Counted from the stretch's first letter, positions 26,851 through 38,330 are shown. The stretch is DNA of 64,000 nucleotides from Paraburkholderia phytofirmans PsJN (GCF_000020125.1 NC_010681.1:1612001-1676000), one strand, 5' to 3'. Numbers and translations: made by a program. Notes: generated from the letters alone by a model not told the origin.

Positions 26851-27780
26851 TCAGCGCGCCACCATCACGGCGCCGACGCTTGCGGTCACCACCAGCAGCG
26901 TGCCCATGATTTGCAGAATCCCCATCGGCTGATGCAGTACGACGAAGCCGGCCAACGCGCCGATCGCCGGCTCGACGCTCATCAGGATTCCGAATGAGGC
27001 GGCCGGCATGTGCCGCAACGCTACCATTTCCAACGCATACGGCAGCAGCGGGACCAGCAGCGCGAGGCCCGCCGTCGCCGCGACCTGGCCCGCCGTGACA
27101 TGCAGACCGCTTTGTGCCAATCCGAATGGCGTGGCCACGAGCGCCGCCGCGATCAGCGACACCGACAGTCCCTCGAGTCCCGCGAACAGGGTGCCGGTCT
27201 TCTTCATCAGCACGATATAGGTGCCCCATCCGAGCGCCGCGCCGCAGGCGAGCAGCACGCCGAGCGGTTCACCGATCCAGCCGGCCCGATCGCGCGAGAG
27301 CAGGATCACGCCGGCGATCGCCAGCACGGGCCAGAGCAATGCGCGGGCGCGACGCACCGCGAAGGTCGCCACGGCGAGCGGTCCGAGAAAGTCGATCGCG
27401 ACAGCGAGTCCCAACGGAATGCGCTGAAGCGCCGCGAAAAAGCACAGTGTCATGCCCGCCATCGCGGCGCCGAGCACACCCGCGGCAGTCCAGTGAGCGC
27501 GCGAGTAACTCAGAAAACGTGGACGCACCAGCAAGGCGAGCACCAATGCAGCCCAGCACAGGCGCAGCCAGGTGGTGCTGAGTGAACCGTACATGGCCAT
27601 TGTCGGCGCGGAAAGTGCGGCGCCGAACTGCACGCAGGACATCGACAGCACGCACAGCAATGCCGCTCCGGCCGCGCCGCGGGCGGGTTTCACGCTGGTT
27701 TGCGCGGAGTTCAGCGCGGGTTGGAGAGTGGTGTCCTGCATGGTCGTCTGGTGAGTGGGCGTTCGATCGGAATTCGTCAT
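26851..27780 (-). CDS. EamA/DMT-family exporter (RhtA-like)
   Basis: 309-residue inner-membrane protein with about ten membrane helices in two EamA repeats, similar in layout to the threonine/homoserine exporter RhtA (AALQRIPLGLAVAIDFLGPL in the first half, PYALEMVALRHMPAASFGILMSVEPAIGAL in the second). The N-terminal 40 residues are polar and may be shorter in reality, since an internal ATG at 27738 is available. It is transcribed divergently from the LysR gene at 27849, the usual arrangement for a LysR-controlled amino-acid exporter. Confidence 0.87.
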   Translation of the reverse strand: MTNSDRTPTHQTTMQDTTLQPALNSAQTSVKPARGAAGAALLCVLSMSCVQFGAALSAPTMAMYGSLSTTWLRLCWAALVLALLVRPRFLSYSRAHWTAAGVLGAAMAGMTLCFFAALQRIPLGLAVAIDFLGPLAVATFAVRRARALLWPVLAIAGVILLSRDRAGWIGEPLGVLLACGAALGWGTYIVLMKKTGTLFAGLEGLSVSLIAAALVATPFGLAQSGLHVTAGQVAATAGLALLVPLLPYALEMVALRHMPAASFGILMSVEPAIGALAGFVVLHQPMGILQIMGTLLVVTASVGAVMVAR

Positions 27781-27785
27781 CGCTA

Positions 27786-27815
27786 TCTTATCGGTGCTGG
27801 CGGCATTAAGATAAG
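27786..27815. promoter_or_regulatory. Inverted repeat CTTATC-N18-GATAAG between exporter and LysR gene
   Basis: The dyad lies in the 68-bp divergent promoter region. Both halves sit where a LysR protein would repress itself and activate the exporter. The spacing is longer than a simple T-N11-A box, so it may be the outer pair of a compound site. Confidence 0.5.
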
Positions 27816-27848
27816 TTGATATTTCTTATGCCGACTTCAAGAACCTTT

Positions 27849-28754
27849 ATGACTCGAGATCTCGATAGCAGCCTGCTGCGCGCCTTCGTCACCGTGGCGG
27901 AGACGGGCGCGGTGGGCGCGGCGGCGACGCGCCTCGCGCGTACCCAGGCGGCGGTGAGCATGCAATTGCGCCGGCTCGAAGACGAACTCGGGCAGCGTTT
28001 GCTCGATCGCTCGCCGCGCGGCGTGCAACTCACCGAAGCGGGACATCTGCTACTGCCCTATGCCCACACGATACTCGGCGCGGGCGCCGATGCGCGCCGC
28101 GCGTTGAGCGCGGGGCAGGTGTCCGGCACCGTGCGGCTCGGCATGCTGGAGGACATTGCGGTCGGCCGGTTGCCGCGGGCGTTGCGGCGCTTTTCGATCG
28201 CTTATCCGCAAGTGGCGCTGGAGATCGTCGTCGACAGCAGTGCGGCGTTGTCGAACCGGCTCGCGGACGGCAGCCTCGACGTGGTGGTCGGCGACCCCGC
28301 GCTGGTCGACGCCGCATCGCATCTCATATGGAAGCAGCCGCTCTTCTGGGTCGGCGCGCGCGGCTTCAGCCGCGACACGCAGACGGCGCTACCGGTGGTG
28401 GCATTCGGCGACGCGTGCCTGTGGCAGCAGCAGGTGTTGACGGCGCTGCGCCGCGCGGGGATCGCGTGGCGCATCGTGTGCACCAGCACCAGTCTGCCGG
28501 CCGTGCAATCCGCGGTTGAAGCGGGGCTCGGCGTGTCCGTGCTGCTCGACGGCAACATCCGTTCGGAGTCGATGCGCGTGCTCGGCCAGGCCGATGGTTT
28601 GCCCGATGCGCCCACCGCCGACTTCGGTCTCTTCATGCGCGAGGTTTCAGGCGCGCAGGCGGCCGCCGTGCAAACCTTGCAAACGTTCCTCTGCGAGGAA
28701 TTGCATCTCGGTCTGCGCGAAGGCGAGCCGCAGCTTGCGCCCGCCTTGGCCTAA
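27849..28754 (+). CDS. LysR-family transcriptional regulator
   Basis: 301 residues. The N-terminal winged helix-turn-helix is typical (LDSSLLRAFVTVAETGAVGA, QAAVSMQLRRLEDELGQRLL), and a substrate-binding domain follows (VSGTVRLGMLEDIAVGRLP). Start ATG 27849 places DLDSSLLRAF near residue 4, as is normal; ATG 27828 would add seven residues. Its divergent neighbour is the EamA exporter, its probable target. Confidence 0.9.
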   Translation: MTRDLDSSLLRAFVTVAETGAVGAAATRLARTQAAVSMQLRRLEDELGQRLLDRSPRGVQLTEAGHLLLPYAHTILGAGADARRALSAGQVSGTVRLGMLEDIAVGRLPRALRRFSIAYPQVALEIVVDSSAALSNRLADGSLDVVVGDPALVDAASHLIWKQPLFWVGARGFSRDTQTALPVVAFGDACLWQQQVLTALRRAGIAWRIVCTSTSLPAVQSAVEAGLGVSVLLDGNIRSESMRVLGQADGLPDAPTADFGLFMREVSGAQAAAVQTLQTFLCEELHLGLREGEPQLAPALA

Positions 28755-28850
28755 TGCGCCGGCGGTCGCTCCCATGTGAGTTTTTACGACATTTTTTCTT
28801 GAGACGCGTCGACGCGAAATCTACACTTCGGGCATCTTGATACCGCCAAG

Positions 28851-29489
28851 GTGCTCAACGTGAAGCGACGTGCAACGAAGCAACAACCCGTTCGTATCGA
28901 CTATGTGTGTCACGGCGTGGGCCGTGTCGAATTGCGCCGCTTCGATCCTGCGCGCGATTCGTTCGTCGCGCTGACGGCGTTGCTGCATCGGGCGTTCACG
29001 CCGCTCGGCGAGATGGGCCTCAATTGCACGTGCGTCGATCAGACCGTCGAGACCACACGGCTGCGGGCAACGCGCGGCGATTGCTATGTCGCGGTGTGCG
29101 ACGGGCGCATCGTCGGCACGATGACCCTTTACGCAACGGATCGTGAATCGGCGTGTGAGCTATACCGGCGCGACGATATCGCTAGCTTGCGCCAGTTCGC
29201 GGTCGAGCCGGCGTGGCAGGCGCGTGGTATCGGTACGTTGCTGATTGCGTTCGCCGACCATTGGGCCGCGACGCGCGGTTATGCGGAGCTTGCACTCGAT
29301 ACGCCGCAACCGGCCGCGCGTCTGATCGCGTTTTATCGTGGACAGGGGTTTCGTATCGTCGATCTCGTGCGCTTCGACGGCAAGCGCTATGACAGCGCGA
29401 TCTTGAGCAAGCCGCCGGTGGCGACGCGTAGGCTCGCTAACTGGTCGCATCGGTTGAGTGTGCGTGCGCCGATTGCGCGCGCGGCGTGA
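28851..29489 (+). CDS. GNAT-family N-acetyltransferase
   Basis: 212 residues. The motif-A region reads FAVEPAWQARGIGTLLIAFAD, followed by ALDTPQPAARLIAFYRGQGFR. An N-terminal segment of about 30 residues and a C-terminal basic tail flank the domain. The start is a GTG (28851; a second GTG at 28860 is as likely). It stands alone between two unrelated units, so no substrate can be suggested. Confidence 0.8.
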   Translation: MLNVKRRATKQQPVRIDYVCHGVGRVELRRFDPARDSFVALTALLHRAFTPLGEMGLNCTCVDQTVETTRLRATRGDCYVAVCDGRIVGTMTLYATDRESACELYRRDDIASLRQFAVEPAWQARGIGTLLIAFADHWAATRGYAELALDTPQPAARLIAFYRGQGFRIVDLVRFDGKRYDSAILSKPPVATRRLANWSHRLSVRAPIARAA

Positions 29490-29611
29490 AGACCGGGAAG
29501 CGGCAACGAAGAGATAAAGAAGACTGAGAAGTGCTGCAGTGCAATGCGCAGTAGAAAACGTCTTGATGCAGGTCTAGCCCGAAGTGAAAACCCCAGCGCG
29601 GTCAGCAACAA

Positions 29612-29639
29612 TTGCAATACGGTACGGCAAGTATTGCAA
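29612..29639. repeat. 9-bp perfect inverted repeat TTGCAATAC / GTATTGCAA
   Basis: The arms are separated by ten bases and lie between two convergent genes. No T-run follows on either strand. It could be a bidirectional transcript end or a protein site. Confidence 0.55.
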
Positions 29640-29700
29640 CCGGTTGCCGGTTTTCGCGCCGGGGCAGGTGTGATTCAACCTGAAACAAGCGACGCGTTCA

Positions 29701-29862
29701 TCAGCGGCGCATCACGCCCATCAGCAAGGTGACGAGGAAAATCACCACGAAGATGAAGAACAGGACCTTGGCGATTTCAGTCGCGCCTGCGGCAATGCCG
29801 CCAAAGCCGAATACCGCGGCGATGATCGCGATGATGAAGAAGATTGCAGCGTATCGAAGCAT
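29701..29862 (-). CDS. Small DUF1328 (YtjA-like) membrane protein
   Basis: 53-residue protein that I translated by hand: it starts [20 protein letters not shown], continues [20 protein letters not shown] and ends MGVMRR. Two membrane helices surround the conserved [14 protein letters not shown] segment that defines DUF1328. A GGGAGG ribosome site lies just upstream. The function of the family is unknown; such genes are often stress-induced. Confidence 0.9.
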   Translation of the reverse strand: MLRYAAIFFIIAIIAAVFGFGGIAAGATEIAKVLFFIFVVIFLVTLLMGVMRR

Positions 29863-30064
29863 GGGGCCTCCCACCGATGGATTGCTGGATTAAATAGAAA
29901 CGGCGACTCGTTGTGGGCACTGCGTGCTTTGACGGGTTATTTGCCGGCGAGCGGAATAGAGCAATAGGTGTGCCCAGACCTCGGCGCACCAAGGGGAGCC
30001 CCTGACCGGCCCGCTGCTTTTCTGCTGTTACCATCGCGGATCGTCGATTTCCGCACACCCCGCC

Positions 30065-31042
30065 ATGCAAGCCAATCCGCTCAGCGAGATTTCCCTGATC
30101 CGCAAGCTGAAGCTCAATCAGCTCATGATCTTCGAACGCGTACTGGAAACGCGCTCGGTGGTGCGCGCCGCCAACGAGATGCGCCTCACGCAGCCGGCCG
30201 TCACCAAAGTCATCCACGAACTCGAATCCTGCTTCGACGGCGCATTGTTCGCGCGCTCGAATCGCGGCGTCGTGCCCACGGAACTGGGGCTGCTGCTCGG
30301 ACGGCGCGTCAAATCGCTGATGGCGGAGTTGCGCTATATGACCGACGAGCTCAACGATTTCAGGCTCGGCACCAGCGGACATGTGATCGTCGGCACGCTC
30401 ATCTCGGCATCGGCGCGGCTGTTGCCCGCGGCGATTGCCATGCTGAAGGCGCGCACGCCGAATGTCCTCGTGACGGTTCGTGAAGGCACCACGGCGCATC
30501 TGTTCCCGGCGCTCGCCACCGGCGACCTCGATATCGTCGTGGGACGGTTGCCTGAACGCGAGTTGCCGATTGCCAGTGCTTTTCCGCTGACGCACGAGGC
30601 GCTCTTCGACGAATCGCTGTGCGTGGTGGTCGGCAAAGGCTATGGTCCCGCGCCGGCGGGCGTGACGCATCTGGCGGAGCTGGTCGGCTCGCCGTGGATT
30701 CTGCCGACGCCTGACTCGCCCGCGCGGCTCTCGGCGGAACACCTGTTTCGCGCGGCGGGCTTGCCGATGCCGACGGATATTGTCGAGTCGCTCTCGCTGC
30801 TGACGAACATCGGCTTGCTGCTCGATACACCGAGGATCGCGCTGATGCCGCGCGTCGCCGCGCAGCAGTTCGCCGAGGCGGGCTTGCTGCGGATTCTCGA
30901 TTTGCCCGAGAGCGGCGCGTTCGGCACCGTCGGTTTTTCGGTGCGTTCGCACAAGGAGCAGAGCGCGGCGTGCCAGGCGTTTGTCGAATGTCTGCGTGAG
31001 GCCGTCAAGGTCGCCACGCCGGAGCTCGATATGCCCGCATGA
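30065..31042 (+). CDS. LysR-family regulator, probable activator of the nba operon
   Basis: 325 residues, of the GbpR/PcaQ-like subgroup: LKLNQLMIFERVLETRSVVRAANEMRLTQPAVTKVIHELE at the N-terminus (shown as overlapping helices of the HTH), then a ligand-binding domain with LGTSGHVIVGTLISAS. It lies 109 bp upstream of, and on the same strand as, nbaE, so it probably senses an aminomuconate or hydroxyanthranilate metabolite and activates the operon. The inducer is not known from sequence. Confidence 0.88.
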   Translation: MQANPLSEISLIRKLKLNQLMIFERVLETRSVVRAANEMRLTQPAVTKVIHELESCFDGALFARSNRGVVPTELGLLLGRRVKSLMAELRYMTDELNDFRLGTSGHVIVGTLISASARLLPAAIAMLKARTPNVLVTVREGTTAHLFPALATGDLDIVVGRLPERELPIASAFPLTHEALFDESLCVVVGKGYGPAPAGVTHLAELVGSPWILPTPDSPARLSAEHLFRAAGLPMPTDIVESLSLLTNIGLLLDTPRIALMPRVAAQQFAEAGLLRILDLPESGAFGTVGFSVRSHKEQSAACQAFVECLREAVKVATPELDMPA

Positions 31043-31151
31043 GGCGCTCTGGTATTCCGCTTTAGCATATCCAGCGCTCAATCTTTGATTACCGCCGCGT
31101 GAGGCGCCAACCGTAGACTCCTGCCAATACTTCAATCGAGCAGGAGACGTT

Positions 31152-32642
31152 GTGACCTTTACCCCGGCCGCCGCGCAGCGCGCTCAACCGTTACTTCGCC
31201 ATTACGTCGACGGCGAATTCATCGCGACCGCGACCACGTTCCCCAATCTCAGCCCGGTCGACGGCAGCGTGCTCGCCCAAGTTTGCGAGGCCGACGCCGA
31301 AACGGTCGACGCCGCCGTGCGTGCCGCGGCCGCCGCGCAGCGCGCCGGCTGGCGCAATACCACGCCGGCGCAACGCGCCGACTGGCTGCACAAGATCGCC
31401 GACGGCATTCAGGCGCGCTTCGACGAGTTCGTCGCCGCCGAAGTCGCCGATACCGGCCGTCCGCTCGAGCAGGCCCGCAAACTCGATATCGCGCGCGGCA
31501 TCGCCAACTTCCGCACATTCGGCGATCTGATCCGCACCGCGAACAGCGAGTTCTTCGAAACGCACGCCGCCGACGGCAGCGAATTGATCAACTACGTGAC
31601 GCGCAAGCCGCTCGGTGTGATCGGCATCATCTCGCCGTGGAATCTGCCCTTGCTGCTGTTCACGTGGAAGGTCGCGCCGGCGCTCGCCATGGGCAATTGC
31701 GTCGTCGCCAAGCCTTCGGAAGAGACGCCTGGTTCGGCTACGCTGCTGGCCGAAGTCATGCACGACATCGGCTTGCCGCCCGGTGTATTCAATCTTGTGC
31801 ACGGTCACGGTCCGAATGCGGCCGGCGAGTTTCTCACGCGTCATCCCGACATCAGCGCGATTACGTTCACCGGCGAATCGCGCACCGGCAGCACGATCAT
31901 GAAGACCGTCGCCGATGGCGTGAAGGAAATCTCGTTCGAACTCGGCGGCAAAAATGCGGCGGTCGTATTCGCCGATGCGGACTTCGACGCGGCGGTGGCG
32001 GGCGTACTGAAGTCGAGCTTCACGAATGCGGGGCAGGTGTGTCTGTGCAGCGAACGTGTGTACGTGGAGCGGTCGATTTTCGAGCGCTTCGTCGCCGCGT
32101 TGAAAGAGAAGACCGAAGCGTTGCGCGTGGGCGCGCCGCACGATCCCGAGACGACGATGGGGCCGCTCATTTCGCGCGGACATCGCGAGAAGGTGCTGTC
32201 GTATTTCCGTCTCGCAGTCGAAGAAGGCGCCACGGTCGTAACGGGCGGCCACGTTCCGCAATTCGGCGACGAGCGCGACCAGGGGGCATTCGTGATGCCG
32301 ACCATCTGGACCGGCCTCGCCGACGACGCCCGCTGCGTCAAGGAAGAAATCTTCGGACCTGTATGCCACATTGCGCCGTTCGATACGGAGGACGAAGTGA
32401 TCGGCCGCGTGAACGACAGCGCTTACGGTCTTGCCGCGAGCATCTGGACCACGCAGCTCGCACGCGGGCACCGGGTCGCGCGGCGGATCGAAACCGGCAT
32501 CGTGTGGGTCAATGCGTGGTTCGTGCGCGATCTGCGTACGCCGTTCGGCGGCGCGAAACTCTCGGGCATCGGCCGCGAAGGTGGACGTCACTCGCTCGAC
32601 TTCTATTCGGAACTGACCAACATTTGCGTGAGGATCGCATGA
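31152..32642 (+). CDS. nbaE: 2-aminomuconate-6-semialdehyde dehydrogenase
   Basis: NAD-dependent aldehyde dehydrogenase of the DmpC/AmnC class, 496 residues, oxidising 2-aminomuconate 6-semialdehyde to 2-aminomuconate. Visible: [14 protein letters not shown], the catalytic Glu in FELGGKNA, and the nucleophile Cys near residue 297 in [13 protein letters not shown] start with AGGAGA upstream. First gene of an operon whose order (E-H-J-I-G-F-C-D) matches the 2-nitrobenzoate/3-hydroxyanthranilate operon of Pseudomonas fluorescens KU-7. It overlaps nbaH by four bases. A 2-hydroxymuconate semialdehyde role is possible from sequence alone but not from context. Confidence 0.9.
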   Translation: MTFTPAAAQRAQPLLRHYVDGEFIATATTFPNLSPVDGSVLAQVCEADAETVDAAVRAAAAAQRAGWRNTTPAQRADWLHKIADGIQARFDEFVAAEVADTGRPLEQARKLDIARGIANFRTFGDLIRTANSEFFETHAADGSELINYVTRKPLGVIGIISPWNLPLLLFTWKVAPALAMGNCVVAKPSEETPGSATLLAEVMHDIGLPPGVFNLVHGHGPNAAGEFLTRHPDISAITFTGESRTGSTIMKTVADGVKEISFELGGKNAAVVFADADFDAAVAGVLKSSFTNAGQVCLCSERVYVERSIFERFVAALKEKTEALRVGAPHDPETTMGPLISRGHREKVLSYFRLAVEEGATVVTGGHVPQFGDERDQGAFVMPTIWTGLADDARCVKEEIFGPVCHIAPFDTEDEVIGRVNDSAYGLAASIWTTQLARGHRVARRIETGIVWVNAWFVRDLRTPFGGAKLSGIGREGGRHSLDFYSELTNICVRIA

Positions 32643-33460
32643 GCGGATTGGACCTGAACGCCGTGCAACGAATCGCCGACGCGCTGTGGCGGGCGCAGCA
32701 AACCGGCGTGCCCGTCGCACCGGTTCGCAACGCGATCGCGGAACTCGGCGGCGATGCGCTCGACGCGGCCTACGCGGTGCAGCGCGTGAATACCGAGCGC
32801 CAGTTGGCCGCCGGCCGCCGCCTGGTGGGCCGCAAGATCGGCCTCACGTCAAAGGCCGTGCAGACGCAACTCGGCGTCGATCAACCGGACTTCGGCATGT
32901 TGTTCGACGACATGTCGATTGCGGACGGCGAGGAGATCGCGCTGTCGCGCACGCAGCAGCCGAAGGTGGAGGCGGAGATCGCGCTGGTGCTCGCGCGCGA
33001 TTTGCCGCACGAACGCAACACGATCGCCGATCTGATCGGCGCGACGGCTTACGCGTTGCCCGCCATCGAAATCGTCGGCAGCCGCATTGCCAACTGGGAT
33101 ATCCGCCTGACCGATACGGTGGCCGATAACGCATCCAGCGGTCTCTTCGTGCTCGGCAACCGGCCCGTCAAACTCGGCGCGTTCGACATCGTCCACTGCG
33201 GTATGGCGATGGAGCGTCGCGGCGATCCGGTGAGCGTGGGCGTGGGCGCGGCATGCCTGGGCAATCCGCTGTATGCGGCAGTGTGGCTTGCCAACACGAT
33301 GACGCGTGTCGGCGCGCCGCTCAAAGCAGGCGACATCGTGCTCACGGGCGCGCTCGGACCCATGGCGGCCGTGCAGGCCGGCGACGTCTTTACCGCCCAT
33401 ATCGAAGGACTCGGCTCCGTAAGCGCGAGCTTCGCTCATCACTCTGAATCCACGTCGTGA
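32639..33460 (+). CDS. nbaH: 2-oxopent-4-enoate hydratase
   Basis: 273-residue MhpD/DmpE-family hydratase that adds water to 2-oxopent-4-enoate, giving 4-hydroxy-2-oxovalerate. The family segments are [28 protein letters not shown], and the metal-ligand region [14 protein letters not shown] (E-x-E). It shares ancestry with the decarboxylase at 35470, but RKIGLTS and DFGMLF mark it as the hydratase. Hydratase and decarboxylase normally form a complex that channels the unstable dienol. Confidence 0.9.
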   Translation: MSGLDLNAVQRIADALWRAQQTGVPVAPVRNAIAELGGDALDAAYAVQRVNTERQLAAGRRLVGRKIGLTSKAVQTQLGVDQPDFGMLFDDMSIADGEEIALSRTQQPKVEAEIALVLARDLPHERNTIADLIGATAYALPAIEIVGSRIANWDIRLTDTVADNASSGLFVLGNRPVKLGAFDIVHCGMAMERRGDPVSVGVGAACLGNPLYAAVWLANTMTRVGAPLKAGDIVLTGALGPMAAVQAGDVFTAHIEGLGSVSASFAHHSESTS

Positions 33461-33471
33461 ACGGGAGCGCC

Positions 33472-34416
33472 ATGTACGACAAACAGGACAAGCAGGCCGT
33501 GGCCATCATCGGCTCCGGCAATATCGGCACCGATTTAATGATCAAGGTGTTGCGCGACGCAAAGCACCTCGAAATGGGCGCGATGGTCGGCATCGACCCG
33601 GCTTCGGACGGTCTCGCGCGCGCCAAACGGCTCGGTGTGGCGACGACCGCGCACGGCATCGAAGGCCTCGTCACCATGCCGAATTTCGGCGCGATTCGCA
33701 TCGCGTTCGATGCAACCTCGGCGGGCGCGCATCATCGGCATGCCGCCGTGCTGCGCGAACACGGCGTGACCGTGATCGATCTGACGCCGGCCGCGATCGG
33801 GCCGTTCGTCGTGCCGGTCGTGAATCTGTTCGCGCATCTCGACGCGCCGAACCTGAACATGGTGACGTGCGGTGGCCAGGCGACCATCCCGATCGTGCAC
33901 GCGGTCTCGCGCGTCGCGCCGGTGCGGTACGCGGAAATCGTCGCCTCGATCGCAAGCCGTTCGGCGGGGCCGGGCACGCGCGCCAATATCGACGAGTTCA
34001 CCGAAACGACCTCGAAGGCGATCGAAACCGTAGGCGGCGCGGCGCGCGGCAAGGCCATCATCGTGTTGAACCCGGCCGAGCCGCCGTTGATGATGCGCGA
34101 CACCGTCTACTGTCTGACCGAAGAAGAGGCGGACACCGACGAAATCGAAAGCTCCATTCGCGCGATGGTCTCGGCTGTTGCCAGTTATGTGCCGGGCTAC
34201 CGATTGAAGCAAGCGGTGCAGTTCGACCGCTACACGGCCGCGAATCCGCTCGCATTGCATGCAAACGAGCGCCGCGCGGGTTTGAAAGTGAGCGTGTTTC
34301 TCGAAGTGGAGGGCGCCGCGCACTACCTGCCTTCGTATGCGGGAAATCTGGACATCATGACATCGGCCGCGCTGGCCGCCGCCGAGCAGATCGCGGCGAG
34401 CCGCGTGGCGGCATGA
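33472..34416 (+). CDS. nbaJ: Acetaldehyde dehydrogenase (acylating)
   Basis: 314-residue MhpF/DmpF-type enzyme converting acetaldehyde, NAD and CoA to acetyl-CoA. NAD-binding [12 protein letters not shown] lies near the N-terminus, and the catalytic Cys is in [11 protein letters not shown]. The normal partner is the aldolase encoded next, with which it forms a channelling complex. I chose ATG 33472 because GGGAG lies upstream; a GTG at 33457 that overlaps the nbaH stop is the alternative. Confidence 0.93.
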   Translation: MYDKQDKQAVAIIGSGNIGTDLMIKVLRDAKHLEMGAMVGIDPASDGLARAKRLGVATTAHGIEGLVTMPNFGAIRIAFDATSAGAHHRHAAVLREHGVTVIDLTPAAIGPFVVPVVNLFAHLDAPNLNMVTCGGQATIPIVHAVSRVAPVRYAEIVASIASRSAGPGTRANIDEFTETTSKAIETVGGAARGKAIIVLNPAEPPLMMRDTVYCLTEEEADTDEIESSIRAMVSAVASYVPGYRLKQAVQFDRYTAANPLALHANERRAGLKVSVFLEVEGAAHYLPSYAGNLDIMTSAALAAAEQIAASRVAA

Positions 34417-34429
34417 GAGGAACGACGCA

Positions 34430-35473
34430 ATGACCGATAGCAACAAAAAAATCTACGTGTCCGACGTGACGCTGCGTGACGGCATGCATGCGATCCGCCA
34501 TCAGTACTCTTTGCAAAGCGCGGTTGCGATAGCGCAGGCGCTGGACGAAGCGGGCGTCGACAGTATCGAAGTGGCGCATGGCGACGGCCTCGCGGGCTCC
34601 AGCTTCAATTACGGATTCGGCGCGCACACCGACCTGGAATGGATCGAAGCCGTTGCGGCGACGGTGAAGCGTGCGCAAGTGGCCACGCTGTTGCTGCCCG
34701 GCATCGGCACCGTCCACGATCTGCGCGCGGCCTACGACGCCGGCGCGCGCGTCGTGCGGATCGCTACGCACTGCACGGAAGCGGATATCTCGAAGCAGCA
34801 TATCGAGTACGCGCGCTCGCTCGGCATGGACACGGTCGGCTTTCTGATGATGTCGCATATGACGTCGCCCGAGGCATTGGCGAAGCAGGCCAAGCTGATG
34901 GAAAGCTACGGCGCGCAATGCGTGTATGTGGTCGATTCGGGCGTCGCGCTGAACATGCGCGACGTCGCCGAGCGGTTCGACGCGTTCAAAGCCGTGCTCG
35001 ATCCGGCCACGCAGACCGGCATGCACGCGCATCACAATCTCTCGCTGGGCGTGGCAAATTCCATCGTCGCGCTCGAGCACGGCTGCGACCGGGTCGATGC
35101 GTCGCTCACAGGCATGGGCGCGGGCGCGGGCAACGCGCCGCTTGAAGTATTCATCGCCGCAGTGGATCGCATGAAGTTGAAGCACGGTTGCGACGTGAAG
35201 CAACTGATCGACGCCGCGGAAGATATCGTGCGCCCGTTGCAGGAACGCCCGGTGCGCGTGGATCGCGAAACGCTCGCGCTCGGTTACGCCGGCGTGTATT
35301 CGAGCTTTTTGCGCCACACCGAAGCGGCCGCGGCGAAATACGGTCTGTCCGCATTCGACATCATGGTCGAGTTGGGCAAGCGTCGCATGGTGGGCGGGCA
35401 GGAAGACATGATCGTCGACGTCGCGCTGGATATGCTCAAGGCACGCGAGCTGGCGAATCAGGAGGCCGCATGA
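34430..35473 (+). CDS. nbaI: 4-hydroxy-2-oxovalerate aldolase
   Basis: 347-residue MhpE/DmpG enzyme of the HMGL-like family that cleaves 4-hydroxy-2-oxovalerate to pyruvate and acetaldehyde. Signature [15 protein letters not shown] at residues ~10-25 (metal Asp and catalytic His) and [15 protein letters not shown] with metal His residues. A GAGGAAC site precedes ATG 34430. It overlaps the next gene by four bases. Confidence 0.94.
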   Translation: MTDSNKKIYVSDVTLRDGMHAIRHQYSLQSAVAIAQALDEAGVDSIEVAHGDGLAGSSFNYGFGAHTDLEWIEAVAATVKRAQVATLLLPGIGTVHDLRAAYDAGARVVRIATHCTEADISKQHIEYARSLGMDTVGFLMMSHMTSPEALAKQAKLMESYGAQCVYVVDSGVALNMRDVAERFDAFKAVLDPATQTGMHAHHNLSLGVANSIVALEHGCDRVDASLTGMGAGAGNAPLEVFIAAVDRMKLKHGCDVKQLIDAAEDIVRPLQERPVRVDRETLALGYAGVYSSFLRHTEAAAAKYGLSAFDIMVELGKRRMVGGQEDMIVDVALDMLKARELANQEAA

Positions 35474-36243
35474 TCGACCTCGACGGCATCGCCGCACGTC
35501 TCGACGAGGCGGCCCGCCAGGCCGAGCCAATTGCGCAGATCACCGCAGCCGCGCCGTTTTCACTCGACGACGCCTACGTAATCCAGCGCGCGTCGATCGA
35601 GCGGCGCATTCATCGCGGCGAGAGCATGGTCGGCGTGAAGCTCGGTTTTACGAGCCGCGCGAAGATGATACAGATGGGTGTCGATAGCCTGATCTGGGGC
35701 TGGCTGACCGACGCGATGCTCGACGAAGACGGCGGGCGCATCGCGCTCGATCGCTTTATTCATCCGCGGGTGGAGCCCGAAGTCTGCTTTCTGACGAGCC
35801 GCGAGATCGATCGGCCGTTGACGCTGCTCGAAGCCTCGCGTTATCTGGAAGCGGTGGCCCCGGCAATGGAGATCATCGATTCGCGCTACCGCGATTTCAG
35901 GTTCACGCTCGAGGACGTGGTTGCCGATAACTGTTCGTCGGCGGGCCTTGTCATCGGACCGTGGACGCGAAAGTTCGACGGCTTGCGCAATGCAGGTGTG
36001 ACGATGCGCATCGACGGCCGGCTGGTTCAGGCCGGCTCGACCGCGGCGATTCTCGGCGACCCGTTGCGTTCGATCGTGCAGGCTTCGCGCCTGCTTACGC
36101 AAAGCGGGCTGGCGTTGCCGGCCGGTTCGCTGATCATGGCAGGCGCCGCGACCGCCGCTCATCCGTTAACCGCGAATGCGCACGTGCATTGCGCCGTCAA
36201 CGGGCTCGGCAGCACTGAATTCACTACCTATCGAATCTCATGA
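35470..36243 (+). CDS. nbaG: 4-oxalocrotonate decarboxylase
   Basis: 257-residue DmpH-type decarboxylase producing 2-oxopent-4-enoate from 4-oxalocrotonate. Distinguished from the hydratase by [20 protein letters not shown] and IWGWLTDAM; the metal-ligand region is [15 protein letters not shown] lies just upstream, inside the end of nbaI. Its stop overlaps the nbaF start (ATGA). Confidence 0.9.
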   Translation: MIDLDGIAARLDEAARQAEPIAQITAAAPFSLDDAYVIQRASIERRIHRGESMVGVKLGFTSRAKMIQMGVDSLIWGWLTDAMLDEDGGRIALDRFIHPRVEPEVCFLTSREIDRPLTLLEASRYLEAVAPAMEIIDSRYRDFRFTLEDVVADNCSSAGLVIGPWTRKFDGLRNAGVTMRIDGRLVQAGSTAAILGDPLRSIVQASRLLTQSGLALPAGSLIMAGAATAAHPLTANAHVHCAVNGLGSTEFTTYRIS

Positions 36244-36671
36244 CCAACGACTCGACCATTCAAGGGCGCATCGTGCCCGGCAAAGCCAAACCGCGCGGCC
36301 GTTTTCCTCATGTGACGCGGGCGGGCGACTTCCTGTTCGTCTCCGGCACCAGCTCGCGCCGTCCCGACAATTCGATTGCGGGCGCGTCCGCCGACGAACT
36401 CGGCACCGTGCAGCTCGACATCCGCGAGCAAACGCGCGTGGTGATCGAGAACATTCGCGATATTCTGCAGAGTGAAGGCGCGGATCTGTCCAACCTCGTC
36501 GAGATCTCGTCGTTCCTCGTCAACATGAACGACTTTGGCGGCTACAACGCCGTGTACGGCGAGTACTTCGACGAAACGGGTCCGACGCGCACCACGGTCG
36601 CCGTGCATCAGTTGCCGCATCCGCATCTGTTGATCGAGATGAAGGCGATTGCGTACGCGCCGCAAAAATAG
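36240..36671 (+). CDS. nbaF: 2-aminomuconate deaminase (RidA/YjgF family)
   Basis: 143 residues, RidA fold: [15 protein letters not shown] near residue 35 and a C-terminal [13 protein letters not shown]. In this operon position the family member hydrolyses 2-aminomuconate to 4-oxalocrotonate and ammonia (AmnD/NbaF). General imine deaminase activity is the fallback if context misleads. Confidence 0.87.
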   Translation: MTNDSTIQGRIVPGKAKPRGRFPHVTRAGDFLFVSGTSSRRPDNSIAGASADELGTVQLDIREQTRVVIENIRDILQSEGADLSNLVEISSFLVNMNDFGGYNAVYGEYFDETGPTRTTVAVHQLPHPHLLIEMKAIAYAPQK

Positions 36672-37226
<555 letters not shown>

Positions 37227-37240
37227 ACCACAGAATAACA

Positions 37241-38263
37241 ATGACACTTCGAATCGACATGCATTCCCACTTCTTTCCGCCGATCGCGCGGGAAGAGGCC
37301 GCACGTCTCGACGCGCAACACGCGCCGTGGCTGCAGATCGACGCGGACGGCGAACGCGGCATGATCATGACTGGCGAGAAGCGTTTTCGCCCGGTGTATC
37401 GCGCGCTGTGGGACCCGGCGGCGCGGATTGCCGAAATGGACGCGCTCGGCGTCGACATTCAATTGATGTGCGCGACACCCGTGATGTTCGGCTATGGCTA
37501 TGGAGCGGCCGCCGCGCACGATTGGGCGGCGCGCATGAACGACCACGCGCTAGAACTCTGCGCACACGCACCGCAGCGCTTGATGGCGCTGGCCCAGGTG
37601 CCGCTGCAGGATGTCGAGCTGGCTTGCCGCGAAGCGACGCGCGCGCATCGCGCCGGCCATCGCGGCGTGCAGATCGGCAATCACCTCGGCCCGCGCGATC
37701 TCGACGACGAACATCTCGTGACCTTCCTCACGCACTGCGCGAACGAAGGCATTCCCGTACTCGTGCATCCGTGGGACATGATGACCGACGGCCGCATGAA
37801 GAAATGGATGCTGCCGTGGCTGGTCGCCATGCCGGCGGAAACGCAATTGAGCATGGTGTCGCTGATTCTGTCGGGCGCGTTCGAGCGGATTCCGAAGTCG
37901 CTCAAGTTGTGCTTCGCGCATGGCGGCGGCAGCTTTGCGTTTCTGCTCGGCCGTGTGCAGAACGCGTGGGAGCAGCGCGACATCGTGCGTGAAGATTGCC
38001 CCAATCCACCAGTGTCGTACCTCGAACGCTTTCACGTGGACAGCGCCGTGTTCGACGAAGGCGCGTTGCGTCTGCTCGTCGAAACGATGGGCGAGGACCA
38101 TGTGCTGCTCGGTTCCGACTATCCGTTCCCGCTCGGCGAACTGAAGATCGGCGACCTCGTCGCGCATCATCCGCAACTGAGCGAGACGGCCAAGGCCAAG
38201 ATCCTCGGCGCTAACGCACAGCGATTCTTCGGCCTGCCGGTGAACATCGCGCACGCTTCTTAA
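37241..38263 (+). CDS. nbaD: 2-amino-3-carboxymuconate-6-semialdehyde decarboxylase
   Basis: 340-residue amidohydrolase-family decarboxylase (ACMSD). Metal ligands are visible in [11 protein letters not shown] near the N-terminus, LVHPWDMM in the middle and [12 protein letters not shown] near the C-terminus. By removing CO2 it diverts the ring-cleavage product away from spontaneous quinolinate formation into the meta pathway. 14 bp after nbaC. Confidence 0.94.
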   Translation: MTLRIDMHSHFFPPIAREEAARLDAQHAPWLQIDADGERGMIMTGEKRFRPVYRALWDPAARIAEMDALGVDIQLMCATPVMFGYGYGAAAAHDWAARMNDHALELCAHAPQRLMALAQVPLQDVELACREATRAHRAGHRGVQIGNHLGPRDLDDEHLVTFLTHCANEGIPVLVHPWDMMTDGRMKKWMLPWLVAMPAETQLSMVSLILSGAFERIPKSLKLCFAHGGGSFAFLLGRVQNAWEQRDIVREDCPNPPVSYLERFHVDSAVFDEGALRLLVETMGEDHVLLGSDYPFPLGELKIGDLVAHHPQLSETAKAKILGANAQRFFGLPVNIAHAS

Positions 38264-38330
38264 AAGACGAACTCAGGCGGCGCTTCATAGCGTTTGTCAT
38301 TGCAATGAGAAATAACAGGAAATTAGCCAG

